A DNA stretch of 64,000 nucleotides from Desulfitibacter alkalitolerans DSM 16504 (GTDB lineage: Bacteria > Bacillota > DSM-16504 > Desulfitibacterales > Desulfitibacteraceae): assembly GCF_000620305.1 (NCBI RefSeq), contig NZ_KK211105.1:64501-128500 (forward strand). Reading direction: 5' to 3'. Positions 26,593-35,944 of the stretch are shown piece by piece. Position numbers and translations under genes: made by a program. Every line of letters starts with the position of its first letter. Position 1 is the stretch's first letter. Below the pieces are notes generated by a model. It was given only the letters and a program-made list of their open reading frames with translations. It was not told the origin of the DNA and did no database searches.

Positions 26593-27087
26593 ATGGCTAT
26601 TGAAAAGGTCACATTTGATGTTAAATTAGATGATGATCAAATGCTGCAAAAGGTTGAGGAGATTGTCACCAGATTTGAAACAAAGCGTGGTGCCGCAATT
26701 CCAATTCTCCAAAGTATCCAAACAGAATTTGGATATGTACCAAAACCATCATTAAAAAAGGTTTCATCGCTTACAGGGATCCCAGCCAGTGATCTCTTTA
26801 GTATTGTAACCTTCTATGCCCAGTTTAGACTGCAGCCCATTGGAGATAATCTTATTCAAGTTTGTCATGGGACAGCCTGCCACCTGGCTGGAGCTGAGGA
26901 AATCACAGGTGCTCTTTTAAGAGCTGCTAAAATCCAAGAAGGTAATACTAGTCCTGACAGAAAGTTTACCATTGAAAAGGTTGCTTGTTTAGGGTGCTGC
27001 AGTCTTGCTCCTGTTTTAACAATAAACGGTGAAACCTTTGGTAAGCTTACTCCAGAATCAGCGGTTCGTTTGTTAAAGAAAATCTAG
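26593..27087 (+). CDS. NuoE/HydC-like [2Fe-2S] subunit (StnC-like)
   Basis: 164 residues. Thioredoxin-like [2Fe-2S] protein of the complex-I 24-kDa family. Four cysteines in CHGTAC and CLGCC (about 43 residues apart) are the cluster ligands. N-terminal helical bundle with Q-T-E-F-G-Y-V-P. It is the small electron-transfer subunit of the three-gene oxidoreductase whose other members follow. By order and domains it corresponds to HydC, or to StnC of the Sporomusa-type transhydrogenase. Confidence 0.88.
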   Translation: MAIEKVTFDVKLDDDQMLQKVEEIVTRFETKRGAAIPILQSIQTEFGYVPKPSLKKVSSLTGIPASDLFSIVTFYAQFRLQPIGDNLIQVCHGTACHLAGAEEITGALLRAAKIQEGNTSPDRKFTIEKVACLGCCSLAPVLTINGETFGKLTPESAVRLLKKI

Positions 27088-27166
27088 TTGGTTCTACTAA
27101 CAATTAGTGGAAATAATGAAAATCCCACTAACTGAAGTTTCACTTTATGGGGGAGGCGAATTACTT

Positions 27167-28972
27167 ATGAAAAATACTGTAAATGTTGGAATTGCCAGCT
27201 GCGGTATTGCTGCTGGTGCCCAAAAGGTATATGACTACCTTAATGCAAACCTGCCTGATGACAATTCCAAAGTTCATAAAGTAGGCTGTATCGGCATGTG
27301 CTTCAATGAACCTTTAGTTGAGGTTACCAACGAAAAGGGTTCATTCCTATATGGAAATATAGACGAGAAAAAGGCTCAACGTATTATAGATGAACATTTA
27401 AAGGGTGGACAGCCAATAAGTGAATGGTTGGTATATTCCTCTGTTGAAACAATTGGAGATGGTGACTATATATCCAAGCAAACAAGAATTCTCCTTAAAA
27501 ATAGTGGTGCAATAAATCCTGAAAGCATTGACAGCTACCTTTCAGTTGGCGGTTACCAGGGGTTTCATAAAGCGGTTACTTCAATGACACCAGAAGAAGT
27601 AATTGAAGAAATAGAAAGGTCTGGTCTAAGAGGCCGTGGTGGAGCAGGCTTTCCCACTTACCTTAAATGGAAGTTTACCCGTCAAACTGACAGCTTTCCA
27701 AAATATGTTGTATGTAATGCAGATGAGGGAGATCCAGGTGCATTTATGGATAGAAGCATTCTAGAAAGTGATCCCCACAGCGTTCTAGAAGGAATGGCAA
27801 TAGCTGCCTATGCAATTGGTGCGTCTCAGGGCTACATCTATATCCGTGCAGAGTATCCACTAGCGGTGAAAAGACTGCTAATGGCTATAGAACAGGCTGA
27901 AGAAAAAGGCTATCTTGGTAAGAATATTCAGGGCTCAGGCTTTGACTTTACAATTGAAATTCGTGAAGGTGCAGGTGCCTTTGTTTGTGGTGAAGAAACT
28001 GCGTTAATAGCCAGTATTGAAGGTCACAGGGGTATGCCAAAATTCAAGCCGCCCTTCCCAGCTCAAAAGGGATTATGGGATCAGCCCACGGCCATTAACA
28101 ATGTGGAGACCCTTGCCAATGTGAGCAGAATTTTATATGAGGGAGCAGAAGCATACAGCCAGTGTGGAACAGATAAGAGCAAGGGTACCAAGGTTTTTGC
28201 TCTTGCAGGAAAGATTAAGAGAGGTGGATTAATTGAAGTACCCATGGGTATTACAATTAATGATATAGTTTTTGATATTGGTGGAGGCATTTCCTCTGGA
28301 AAGCCATTTAAAGCAGTACAGACAGGAGGTCCATCTGGTGGATGTATTCCAGCGAGCATGGGTGATACACCTGTAGATTACGAATCATTACAGCAAATTG
28401 GTGCAATCATGGGTTCAGGTGGACTTCTGGTTATGGATGAGGATACTTGTATGGTTGACGTTGCTCGTTTCTTCCTGGAGTTTACTACAGAGGAATCCTG
28501 TGGTAAGTGTACCTTTTGTAGAATTGGTACAAAGCACATGCTTGACATCCTTAATAGGATTACAGAAGGTAGGGGAAAACCTGAAGATCTTGAGCAGCTG
28601 GAAAAGCTGGGACACAATATTATCAAGGGCTCACTTTGTGGTTTAGGCCAGACTGCTCCAAATCCGGTTCTGACCACACTAAAGTATTTTAGAGATGAGT
28701 ATGAAGCCCACGTTAATGAAAAGAGATGTCCTGCGAGAAAGTGTAAAGAGCTTATTGCCTTTAGAGTTATAGAGGAGAAATGTACGGGATGTACTTTATG
28801 TAAGAAACAGTGTCCAGTGGAGGCCATTTCTGGCGAAAGAAAAGAGGCTCATGTGATAGATACAGATAAGTGTATTGCTTGTCGTTTATGTTATTCTGCC
28901 TGTAAGTTTGATGCAATTGAGATTTATTCAGATGGAATTAAGGCTAATGACTGGGTTGAGGGGAGGGAGTAA
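27167..28972 (+). CDS. NuoF/HydB-like flavoprotein subunit (StnB-like)
   Basis: About 601 residues. An N-terminal thioredoxin-like domain (S-C-G-I-A-A-G-A, G-C-I-G-M-C) is followed by the FMN/NADH-binding domain (RGRGGAGFPTYLKW, CNADEGDPGAFMDR, GAGAFVCGEETALI), the SLBB domain, and the N3 cluster motif ESCGKCTFCRIGT. The C-terminus carries two ferredoxin-type CxxCxxCxxxCP sites. This is the NAD(H)-FMN-Fe/S module where bifurcation occurs in HydABC-type enzymes. I favour ATG 27167 behind GGGAGG over an upstream GTG/ATG at 27107/27116. Confidence 0.88.
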   Translation: MKNTVNVGIASCGIAAGAQKVYDYLNANLPDDNSKVHKVGCIGMCFNEPLVEVTNEKGSFLYGNIDEKKAQRIIDEHLKGGQPISEWLVYSSVETIGDGDYISKQTRILLKNSGAINPESIDSYLSVGGYQGFHKAVTSMTPEEVIEEIERSGLRGRGGAGFPTYLKWKFTRQTDSFPKYVVCNADEGDPGAFMDRSILESDPHSVLEGMAIAAYAIGASQGYIYIRAEYPLAVKRLLMAIEQAEEKGYLGKNIQGSGFDFTIEIREGAGAFVCGEETALIASIEGHRGMPKFKPPFPAQKGLWDQPTAINNVETLANVSRILYEGAEAYSQCGTDKSKGTKVFALAGKIKRGGLIEVPMGITINDIVFDIGGGISSGKPFKAVQTGGPSGGCIPASMGDTPVDYESLQQIGAIMGSGGLLVMDEDTCMVDVARFFLEFTTEESCGKCTFCRIGTKHMLDILNRITEGRGKPEDLEQLEKLGHNIIKGSLCGLGQTAPNPVLTTLKYFRDEYEAHVNEKRCPARKCKELIAFRVIEEKCTGCTLCKKQCPVEAISGERKEAHVIDTDKCIACRLCYSACKFDAIEIYSDGIKANDWVEGRE

Positions 28973-28974
28973 AC

Positions 28975-31900
28975 ATGGAACAAGTTAGATTACAGATAGA
29001 TGGTAAAGAGGTTGTTGTAGAAAAGGGAGTTACCATTATTGAGGCAGCAAGGCAGGCCGGAATTGATATTCCAAGCTTGTGCCATGATCCAAGGTTGGAA
29101 CCCTTTGGTGCTTGTCGTCTATGCTTTGTAAATGTAAAAGATGCTCCAAAGGCGGTAACTGCCTGTTCCACTACAGCTGCTGATGGAATGGTGGTTACAA
29201 CTGAAGATGAAATATTAGCTGACATTAGAAAGAGTGCATTGGAACTGCTTCTTTCCAATCACCATGGAGACTGTATAGCACCATGTCAGGCAGCTTGTCC
29301 AGCCAGCATTGACATTCAAGGGTATATTGCGTATATAGCAGATGGACAGCATTTAGAGGCTGCCAAGCTAATTAAAGATAAACTACCTTTTGCTTCTGCT
29401 GTAGGCCGTGTTTGTCCTAGATTTTGTGAAGCTGCTTGTAGAAGACAAATAGTAGATGAACCAGTAGCAATTTGTACCCTAAAGGGTTATGCCGGAGATC
29501 AAGATCTAGCTTCTGATGTGCCTTTTACTCCAGAAGTAAAACCTGAAACAGGCAAGAGGGTAGCAGTAATTGGTGGTGGACCAGCTGGCTTAACAGCAGC
29601 ATACTATATTGGACAAGCAGGTCATAAGGTGACCATTTTTGAGGGAGAAGAAAAATTAGGAGGCATGCTTCGCTATGGTATTCCTGAATACAGGCTTCCA
29701 AAGAAGCATTTAGATAGAGAAATTGACCAGATAATCAAGATTGGCATTGACGTTAAATACAACGTTAGAATGGGCAAGGACTTTACTGTTAAGTCTCTAA
29801 AAGAAGATGGTTTCGATGCCATTTTCATAGCCATTGGCTGCTGGGAAAATACAGCAGTTGATCTCCCGGGTAAAGACTTACCAGGAGTATACTCAGGAAT
29901 TGGCATGTTAAGAGAAGTTATTTATGGCAACAAGGTTGAACTTGGTGAAAAGGTAGCCATCATGGGTGGTGGAAACACAGCCATGGATGCTGCTAGAACA
30001 GCAGTTAGATTAGGGGCCAAGGAAGTTACTGTTATTTATAGAAGAACTGAAAAGGAAATGCCTGCTGACCCAAGAGAGGTTAAGGACGCCAGGGAAGAAG
30101 GAGTTAAATTCCAATTCCTTACCAACCCAACAAAAATCATAGGTACAGACAGAATCGCTGCTGTAGAGTGTGTTGAAATGGTATTGGGTGAACCAGATGC
30201 TAGCGGCAGACGTCGTCCAATTGTTAAGGAAAACTCAGAATTTCAGATACCAGTTGATTCACTGATTCTGGCTATTGGTCAAATAGTAGATCTTTCATCC
30301 TTAAAGGGTAGTGAAGAGATCGATCTGGATAAATGGAATTGTATAGGTTCAAGGGAAACAACCATGGTAACATCTGTAGAAGGTGTTTTCACTGCAGGTG
30401 ACTGTGCAATGGGTGCAAGAACTGTGGTTGAGGCAGTTGGTCAGGCCAGGAAGGCTGCTGTATCTGTAATACAATATCTGGCTGGTCAGGAAATTGTTCC
30501 AGAAGTTGTAGAATATAATCATACCAAGGGTAAGCTGGAGGAAGTAAACCCTGAGGAATTTAAAGATGTAGTAAGAAAAGAAAGGGTTAAGCAGAATCAC
30601 CTTGCTCCTGAGGATAGAAGGGATAATTTCAAGGAGGTTGAAATACCCTTTACAGAGGAAATGGCAATGAAGGAAGCACAGCGCTGCCTTTCCTGTGGAT
30701 GTCAGGATGCATTTGGATGTCGTTTAAGAGATTTATCAACTAGATATAGTATTGCTGAAGAAGACATTATGAAGCTGGGCTACACCCATCCAATCATTGA
30801 TGATCACAGCTATATTCAGAGAGATAACAACAAGTGTGTCCTTTGTGGCAACTGTGTGAGAATTTGTAAAGAGGTTCAAGGGGCAAGTGCCCTGGGCTTT
30901 ATCGCAAGGGGATTGGAAACTGTTGTTAAACCAACTCTAGACGAGCCCCTGGCAGACTCACCATGTGAATCCTGTGGTCAATGTGTGTCCACCTGTCCAA
31001 CAGGCGCATTAGTTGCCAAGGCTGCTCTTCCCAAGCCAGGACCATGGCGCACTGAAAAGATTCATACTATCTGCCCACACTGTTCTATTGGATGTAATAT
31101 GACAGTTCACATGGCAGGTAATAAGCTGGTGGAAGTAACTGCAGTTGATTCTGAAATAAATAAAGGTAACCTTTGTGTGAAAGGCTCCTTTGAATTCAGT
31201 CCAAAATATGCTGGTGGACGCATTGCTGCTCCAATGCTGGTTAATGGTGCTGGGCTTGAAGAAGCTTCCTGGGATGCTTCCCTTGAAGCAGCGGTTTCAG
31301 GACTACAAAATGTGCTAAAAACTAGTGGACCCGACAGTGTTGCCGTACTTGTGTCACCAAAGCAAACTAACGAAACCGCATACATGTCAGCACAACTGGC
31401 CGGAAGTGCATTAGGAACCAATAATTTTGATGTAATAGGACAGGCTGCACCTGAATTAACATCATATATAACTGCTAGTGGAGCTGTATCCTTTGATAAA
31501 ATGGAAGCTAGCGATCTGGTAGTTCTATTTAACGCAGATGTTGCTGAAAAATATCCTGTTATAGCTCAAAGAATTAGAAAAGCTGTAGCCAAGAGCACCT
31601 CTCTGGTAATTGTTTCTGACAAGGAAACCAAGCTGGATAGAAAGGCTTCAGGCAGGTTGACACTAGATGGCATTAAGGATTTAGAAGCTTTAGAACAATT
31701 TGCTTCGGCACAGAGTGTATTTATTATATGTGATAGTCAAAATGTCACAATAGACCAGTTAAATTCCTTGAGTGAATTATCTAAAGGAAAGAACGCTTCA
31801 ATTTCAATTCTTGAGCCGGCTTGCAATTACAGAGGTATAAGAATTGTTGGGGCTCACCAGGCAGCTGATAACAAGGGACTAAGCTATGATCGCATTGTAA

Positions 31901-32244
31901 AAGGTCTTCAGAATGGAGCAATAAAAGGTCTTGTAGTTGTTGCAGATGAGGATGGAGTAGATCCACAGCTTCTTGCAAATACTCATGTATTTACAGTGGT
32001 TATCACACCTGTTGTACAGGATGAGCTTGCAAATGCCAAGGTGGTTCTACCTGGTACAGCCTTTGTTGAGACAAGGGGCAGCTACATTAACTCAGAAGGC
32101 AAACAGCAGATAGCAGCTAATGCTTTAATGCCTCTAGCTGGCAGGGAAGTATGGAGCATTCTTTCTGACCTGAGCTCAATGATTACAGGTGAAGCTTCAG
32201 TAGAGTATGATAAACTTACTCATGAAGTTAATGCCCTTTTTTAA
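28975..32244 (+). CDS. GltD-type flavoprotein fused to Fe-S and inactive molybdopterin-type domains (StnA-like)
   Basis: 1089 residues. In order: a [2Fe-2S] NuoG-like domain (about 1-80), a GltD/NfnB-type Fe-S and FAD/NADPH domain (95-520, with VAVIGGGPAGLTAAYY and VAIMGGGNTAMDAARTA), further cysteine motifs, two ferredoxin sites (CVLCGNC, CESCGQC), a CPHCSIGC [4Fe-4S] site, and a shortened molybdopterin-oxidoreductase-like tail. In that tail the position that should be Cys/Sec, in GTNN-x-D-x-x-x-x-x-x, is Ala825, so no formate dehydrogenase chemistry is expected. No hydrogenase H-cluster motif is present. I infer an NADP(H)-, NAD(H)- and ferredoxin-linked bifurcating transhydrogenase; an FDH-linked electron module is the alternative. 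Confidence 0.8.
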   Translation: MEQVRLQIDGKEVVVEKGVTIIEAARQAGIDIPSLCHDPRLEPFGACRLCFVNVKDAPKAVTACSTTAADGMVVTTEDEILADIRKSALELLLSNHHGDCIAPCQAACPASIDIQGYIAYIADGQHLEAAKLIKDKLPFASAVGRVCPRFCEAACRRQIVDEPVAICTLKGYAGDQDLASDVPFTPEVKPETGKRVAVIGGGPAGLTAAYYIGQAGHKVTIFEGEEKLGGMLRYGIPEYRLPKKHLDREIDQIIKIGIDVKYNVRMGKDFTVKSLKEDGFDAIFIAIGCWENTAVDLPGKDLPGVYSGIGMLREVIYGNKVELGEKVAIMGGGNTAMDAARTAVRLGAKEVTVIYRRTEKEMPADPREVKDAREEGVKFQFLTNPTKIIGTDRIAAVECVEMVLGEPDASGRRRPIVKENSEFQIPVDSLILAIGQIVDLSSLKGSEEIDLDKWNCIGSRETTMVTSVEGVFTAGDCAMGARTVVEAVGQARKAAVSVIQYLAGQEIVPEVVEYNHTKGKLEEVNPEEFKDVVRKERVKQNHLAPEDRRDNFKEVEIPFTEEMAMKEAQRCLSCGCQDAFGCRLRDLSTRYSIAEEDIMKLGYTHPIIDDHSYIQRDNNKCVLCGNCVRICKEVQGASALGFIARGLETVVKPTLDEPLADSPCESCGQCVSTCPTGALVAKAALPKPGPWRTEKIHTICPHCSIGCNMTVHMAGNKLVEVTAVDSEINKGNLCVKGSFEFSPKYAGGRIAAPMLVNGAGLEEASWDASLEAAVSGLQNVLKTSGPDSVAVLVSPKQTNETAYMSAQLAGSALGTNNFDVIGQAAPELTSYITASGAVSFDKMEASDLVVLFNADVAEKYPVIAQRIRKAVAKSTSLVIVSDKETKLDRKASGRLTLDGIKDLEALEQFASAQSVFIICDSQNVTIDQLNSLSELSKGKNASISILEPACNYRGIRIVGAHQAADNKGLSYDRIVKGLQNGAIKGLVVVADEDGVDPQLLANTHVFTVVITPVVQDELANAKVVLPGTAFVETRGSYINSEGKQQIAANALMPLAGREVWSILSDLSSMITGEASVEYDKLTHEVNALF

Positions 32245-32265
32245 AACTAATATTGCATGAATTAC

Positions 32266-32304
32266 TGGGTACTGATAAACTTTAAATACTTTTATCAGTA
32301 CCCA
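32266..32304 (+). terminator. Hairpin after the oxidoreductase operon
   Basis: A 14-bp perfect stem (32266-32279 with 32291-32304) and an 11-nt loop, 22 bp after the stop codon. The T-run after it is poor (ATTACTATT), so termination may be partial. Confidence 0.6.
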
Positions 32305-32356
32305 ATTACTATTAATTTGATACATATTCATATTCTATGGCAAGGAGCATGATTGT

Positions 32357-33496
32357 GTGGTTAGGAACCAAAAGGTTTTAACAGTAACCCAATTAACTGA
32401 ATATCTAAAAAATATCATTGAAACAGATGCTCGTCTCTCTAACCTATGGTTAAGAGGTGAAGTTTCTAACGCTACTAAGCCTTCCTCAGGCCATTTATAT
32501 TTAACATTAAAGGATGAAGAATGTACCTTAAAAGCAGTAATGTTCAGATCTGATTATACCAAGCTTCTGTTTAAAGTGGAAAATGGTTTGGAAGTTGTTG
32601 TAAGGGGAAGAATAGCCATCTATCAAAAGGGCGGCATCTATCAATTATACATACAGGAAATGTTTCCCCAGGGTATTGGCAGTCTGGAGCTTGCTTTTCA
32701 GCAGCTAAAGGAAGCGCTTGCCAATAAAGGCTATTTTGATCCTGCATCTAAAAAGCCCATACCAAAAATGCCTCATAGAATCGGCATAGTAACCTCACCA
32801 ACAGGATCAGTAATTAGAGATTTTTTAAAAGTGGTTCGTAGAAGATTTCCTGCAGTAGATATATTTTTAATACCCACCACAGTTCAGGGTGAAGAGGCTC
32901 CTCCACAAATAACAAGAGCCATCAAAATCTTCAATGAGGAATTTCCTGTAGATGTGATAGTTCTTGCCAGGGGTGGGGGCTCTCTTGAAGAATTATGGGC
33001 CTTTAATACTGAGGAGGTAGCCAGGGCTATTTTTGCTTCCAAGATTCCCATTGTATCAGCTGTAGGCCATGAGACTGATTTTACCATTGCCGATTGGGTA
33101 GCTGACTTGAGGGCTGCAACGCCTTCAGTAGCTGGGGAGCTTGTAGTGTTATCTTTAGAGGAGTTAAAGAACAGGCTTAATAAGCTTGAAAGACATTTAT
33201 ATCAATCTGCTAACAGCATGATCAAGCACCATCTAGAAAAGCTAAATGGCATAGAAAAAAGACTCCACTTGGCTGGTCAAGGTTTAATATTAAAAAAGGA
33301 AAACCAGTTGGCCAAGCTAGCTGTTCAACTGGATGCCTTAAGTCCTCTTAAGGTTTTGCAAAGAGGATATTCTGTGTGCCAGGATGTTAAAGGGCAGACT
33401 GTCCTTTGCAGCAGTCAGGTAGATGTGGGGGACCAGGTTACTATCATTCTAAAGAAGGGCTCTCTTGGATGTGCAGTAAGCTCCAAAATAGACTAA
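32357..33496 (+). CDS. xseA: Exodeoxyribonuclease VII large subunit
   Basis: 379 residues. N-terminal OB domain (L-T-V-T-Q-L-T-E-Y-L, L-W-L-R-G-E-V-S-N) is followed by the catalytic domain with H-R-I-G-I-V-T-S-P-T-G, A-R-G-G-G-S-L-E-E-L-W and G-H-E-T-D-F-T-I-A-D. It degrades single-stranded DNA with XseB. GTG start. First gene of the xseA-xseB-ispA-OLE-oapA-dxs run, the classic order in OLE-bearing Firmicutes. Confidence 0.94.
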   Translation: MVRNQKVLTVTQLTEYLKNIIETDARLSNLWLRGEVSNATKPSSGHLYLTLKDEECTLKAVMFRSDYTKLLFKVENGLEVVVRGRIAIYQKGGIYQLYIQEMFPQGIGSLELAFQQLKEALANKGYFDPASKKPIPKMPHRIGIVTSPTGSVIRDFLKVVRRRFPAVDIFLIPTTVQGEEAPPQITRAIKIFNEEFPVDVIVLARGGGSLEELWAFNTEEVARAIFASKIPIVSAVGHETDFTIADWVADLRAATPSVAGELVVLSLEELKNRLNKLERHLYQSANSMIKHHLEKLNGIEKRLHLAGQGLILKKENQLAKLAVQLDALSPLKVLQRGYSVCQDVKGQTVLCSSQVDVGDQVTIILKKGSLGCAVSSKID

Positions 33497-33528
33497 CCAA
33501 GGTTAATTTGTGAAAGGGTGATATTATC

Positions 33529-33759
33529 ATGACCCAGGCATTTGAAAATGATATGAAAAGGTTAGAGGAAATAGTTAATCTCCTAAATAGTGATAAAATA
33601 TCTCTGCATGAGGGCCTGGAGCTTTTAGAGGAGGGTGTAGGCCTTGTAAAGAAGTGTAATGGACAGCTTGAAAAGGGCAAAGGCAAGCTGCAGATGCTTC
33701 TTGAAGGGGATAAGGGTGTTGCTGTTTGGGATGCATGTGAATTGGAAGGTGACATGTAA
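33529..33759 (+). CDS. xseB: Exodeoxyribonuclease VII small subunit
   Basis: 76 residues of helical hairpin. F-E-N-D-M-K-R-L-E-E-I-V near the start and L-E-E-G-V-G-L-V-K-K-C in the second helix are typical. Forms the XseA/XseB nuclease. The stop overlaps the ispA start by one base, indicating coupling. Confidence 0.93.
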   Translation: MTQAFENDMKRLEEIVNLLNSDKISLHEGLELLEEGVGLVKKCNGQLEKGKGKLQMLLEGDKGVAVWDACELEGDM

Positions 33760-34664
33760 TGAATTTTGACCTAAAAACTTATTTACAAGAAAAACAAGAT
33801 TTGGTGAATGAAAATCTGGAAAAATACCTTCCAGTTGAAGGAGACTATCCTATTGAAATTGTTGAGGCAATGCGATACAGTCTCCTTGCTGGGGGCAAAA
33901 GGCTTAGACCAATTTTAACCATTGCTGCCTGCGAAACCGTTGGAGGAATGGCCCTGGATGCCATGAAGGTAGCCTGCGCCATGGAATGTATTCACACCTA
34001 CTCTCTTATTCATGATGATCTTCCGGCAATGGACGATGATGATTATCGTAGAGGGATGCTTACCTGTCATAAGGTTTATGGTGAAGCAATGGCAATTCTT
34101 GCTGGAGATGGCTTATTAACATATGCATTTGAATTATTAGCTGATTCTGATAAAAGTAATGATTTAAATATTAACAGTAAATTAATTATGATAATAAAAG
34201 AAATAGCAATGGCTGCAGGTGTTAAAGGCATGATAGCAGGTCAGGTAGCTGATATGCTGTCAGAAAAAGCTCAAAGGGAAAAATCTACTGAGCTGTTAGA
34301 TTATATCCATAAAAACAAGACTGCCGCCTTATTTAAAGCATCTATCAAAAGCGGTGCTCTAATAGCTGGCGCCAATGACACAGAATTGACAGCATTAGAC
34401 TCATATGCCCATCATTTCGGTTTGGCCTTTCAGATAACTGATGATATACTTGATATTGAAGGTAGCTCTGGTGAGTTGGGTAAACCTGTTGGAAGTGACG
34501 AGAGAAATCAAAAGCTCACCTACCCATCACTATATGGTTTGGAAAAATCAAAGCAAATGGCTTTTGATAATGTAAATGCAGCTGTAAACAGCTTAAATAT
34601 TTTTGGTAGTAAGGCTATTCCATTAATATCGTTAGCACAATATGTATTAACTAGGAGAAAGTAG
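33759..34664 (+). CDS. ispA: Farnesyl diphosphate synthase
   Basis: 301 residues of the trans-isoprenyl diphosphate synthase family. The first Asp-rich motif DDLPAMDDDDYRRG and the second DDILD motif are intact, and the residues just before the first motif (T-Y-S-L-I-H) fit a short-chain (C15) enzyme. It makes farnesyl diphosphate for undecaprenyl-phosphate and quinone synthesis, in the same operon as dxs. It directly precedes the OLE RNA region. Confidence 0.93.
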   Translation: MNFDLKTYLQEKQDLVNENLEKYLPVEGDYPIEIVEAMRYSLLAGGKRLRPILTIAACETVGGMALDAMKVACAMECIHTYSLIHDDLPAMDDDDYRRGMLTCHKVYGEAMAILAGDGLLTYAFELLADSDKSNDLNINSKLIMIIKEIAMAAGVKGMIAGQVADMLSEKAQREKSTELLDYIHKNKTAALFKASIKSGALIAGANDTELTALDSYAHHFGLAFQITDDILDIEGSSGELGKPVGSDERNQKLTYPSLYGLEKSKQMAFDNVNAAVNSLNIFGSKAIPLISLAQYVLTRRK

Positions 34665-34704
34665 TATTGCATTTATTTGAGACGTATGTTATAATTCTTC
34701 TCTA

Positions 34705-35325
34705 ATTGAACTGATAGATGGAGCAGTATCCTAGTCGGGATCCATTTTCTTGAAGACGGGCCTAAAAATCCGTCAAGGGCACATCGATGAAGTTCCTGGT
34801 GCTGGCTGCTGACGCCCAGTTGGGGGTTGGTGCTGGGAGTTAAGGGGGCGGGGCGATCTGCAATGGCATGTAGGCGTTGACCCTACCCCCGCGGAGACCC
34901 AAGTACGTGGTTTTTGCTCACCGGGCAAAAGGTACGGCTTGGGATAGAAACCTGTATCTTGGTACGTAAGTGCTAGGTGCAGTGTAGCCTGCCTTGAGCG
35001 GTGCTAGTGGGATGTAGCACATAGTATTGTATGCTAAAGGGCCCTTTAGTATACAATATGTTACAGAAGCTTCAACCGCAAAAGAGGATAAAGATTATTG
35101 GAACCGTCGAAGAAAATTCCTAGGCTGTTCATCTTTTTAGATGAGATTGATCAAGGATTAAAGTGCGTACTAAGTGGCAATCTAGCACTATCTACGGCAA
35201 CGAGGTAGAACAGTTCTTAAAGGGAAACCGCTAAAGTGGCAACGCTTAGTGAACTGTTGGGAAAACCAGCTGGACCTAAGACGCAACATTTACTTGATTG
35301 ATTTCCATCTATCAGTACAGGTTAG
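34705..35325 (+). ncRNA. ole: OLE RNA (ornate, large, extremophilic RNA)
   Basis: About 620 nt without a plausible coding frame, GC-richer than the flanking genes. It lies between ispA and oapA-dxs, exactly where OLE RNAs are found in Firmicutes. Several strong helices are visible. GTGCTA (35001) pairs with TAGCAC (35015), and a long near-palindrome with GGGCCC at its centre (about 35024-35059) forms a stem of about 17 bp. Purine-rich segments with GGGAAACC-type junctions occur near the 3' end (35215-35275). OLE RNA forms a membrane-bound ribonucleoprotein with OapA and is tied to cold, alcohol and Mg2+ stress. Boundaries are approximate; the identity rests on context, size, structure and the adjacent oapA. 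Confidence 0.87.
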
Positions 35326-35350
35326 TTATAATTTAGGAGGAAGTATTATA

Positions 35351-35944
35351 TTGGCTAAATCCACAAATAATATACATAATGCTCTCAGACACGGTTTCAT
35401 AATTGGTGCAGGAGCTTTTTTTTTAGCAATTTTAGCTAGCCTAGCTGCAAAGATACTATTAGATAATATAGCATCATTAATTATATCATTAATATTATTG
35501 TTAATAATTATACTTATCGGCATTATTTTTGATATTGTAGGAGTTGCAGTTGCAGCAGCAGACGAATCACCCCTACATGCTAAATGTGCAAAAAGGCTTT
35601 ATGGTGCAGGATATTCTATTAAGCTAGTTCGTAATGCAGCCAAAGTAGCAAGCTTTTGCAATGATGTTGTTGGTGACATTTGTGGTACTCTCAGCGGAGC
35701 TGTTGGAGCAATAATTGTCCTGAGAATTTTACTTCATGCACCTACAATCAACGAGGTTATAGTAAGTATTTTAATGACAAGCTTGATAGCTGCATTCACC
35801 GTGGCAGGAAAGGCCTTTGGCAAATATTATGCAATTCGCAGGGCCACGGATATTATTTTCCATACAGGTAAGATACTTGAATGGATGGAAAGAAATCTAC
35901 ATATCAGAATTTTAAATGGAAACAAAAAGGGGAGGCTTAAATGA
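35351..35944 (+). CDS. oapA: OLE-associated membrane protein OapA
   Basis: 197 residues, several hydrophobic segments (about 14-34, 38-62, 105-130 and 135-155) and basic ends. The segment [21 protein letters not shown] is the conserved DUF21/CNNM-like signature of OapA. OapA binds OLE RNA at the membrane. TTG start 35351 behind TTAGGAGGAA; an in-frame upstream ATG at 35249 would run into the OLE RNA 3' end and is unlikely. Overlaps dxs by 4 bp, so both are on one transcript with the RNA. Confidence 0.9.
   Translation: MAKSTNNIHNALRHGFIIGAGAFFLAILASLAAKILLDNIASLIISLILLLIIILIGIIFDIVGVAVAAADESPLHAKCAKRLYGAGYSIKLVRNAAKVASFCNDVVGDICGTLSGAVGAIIVLRILLHAPTINEVIVSILMTSLIAAFTVAGKAFGKYYAIRRATDIIFHTGKILEWMERNLHIRILNGNKKGRLK

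Noticed and set aside
35249-35350. Upstream extension of OapA from an ATG at 35249
   Set aside because: The extension lies in the OLE RNA 3' region, lacks a ribosome site, and the TTG at 35351 has a strong one.
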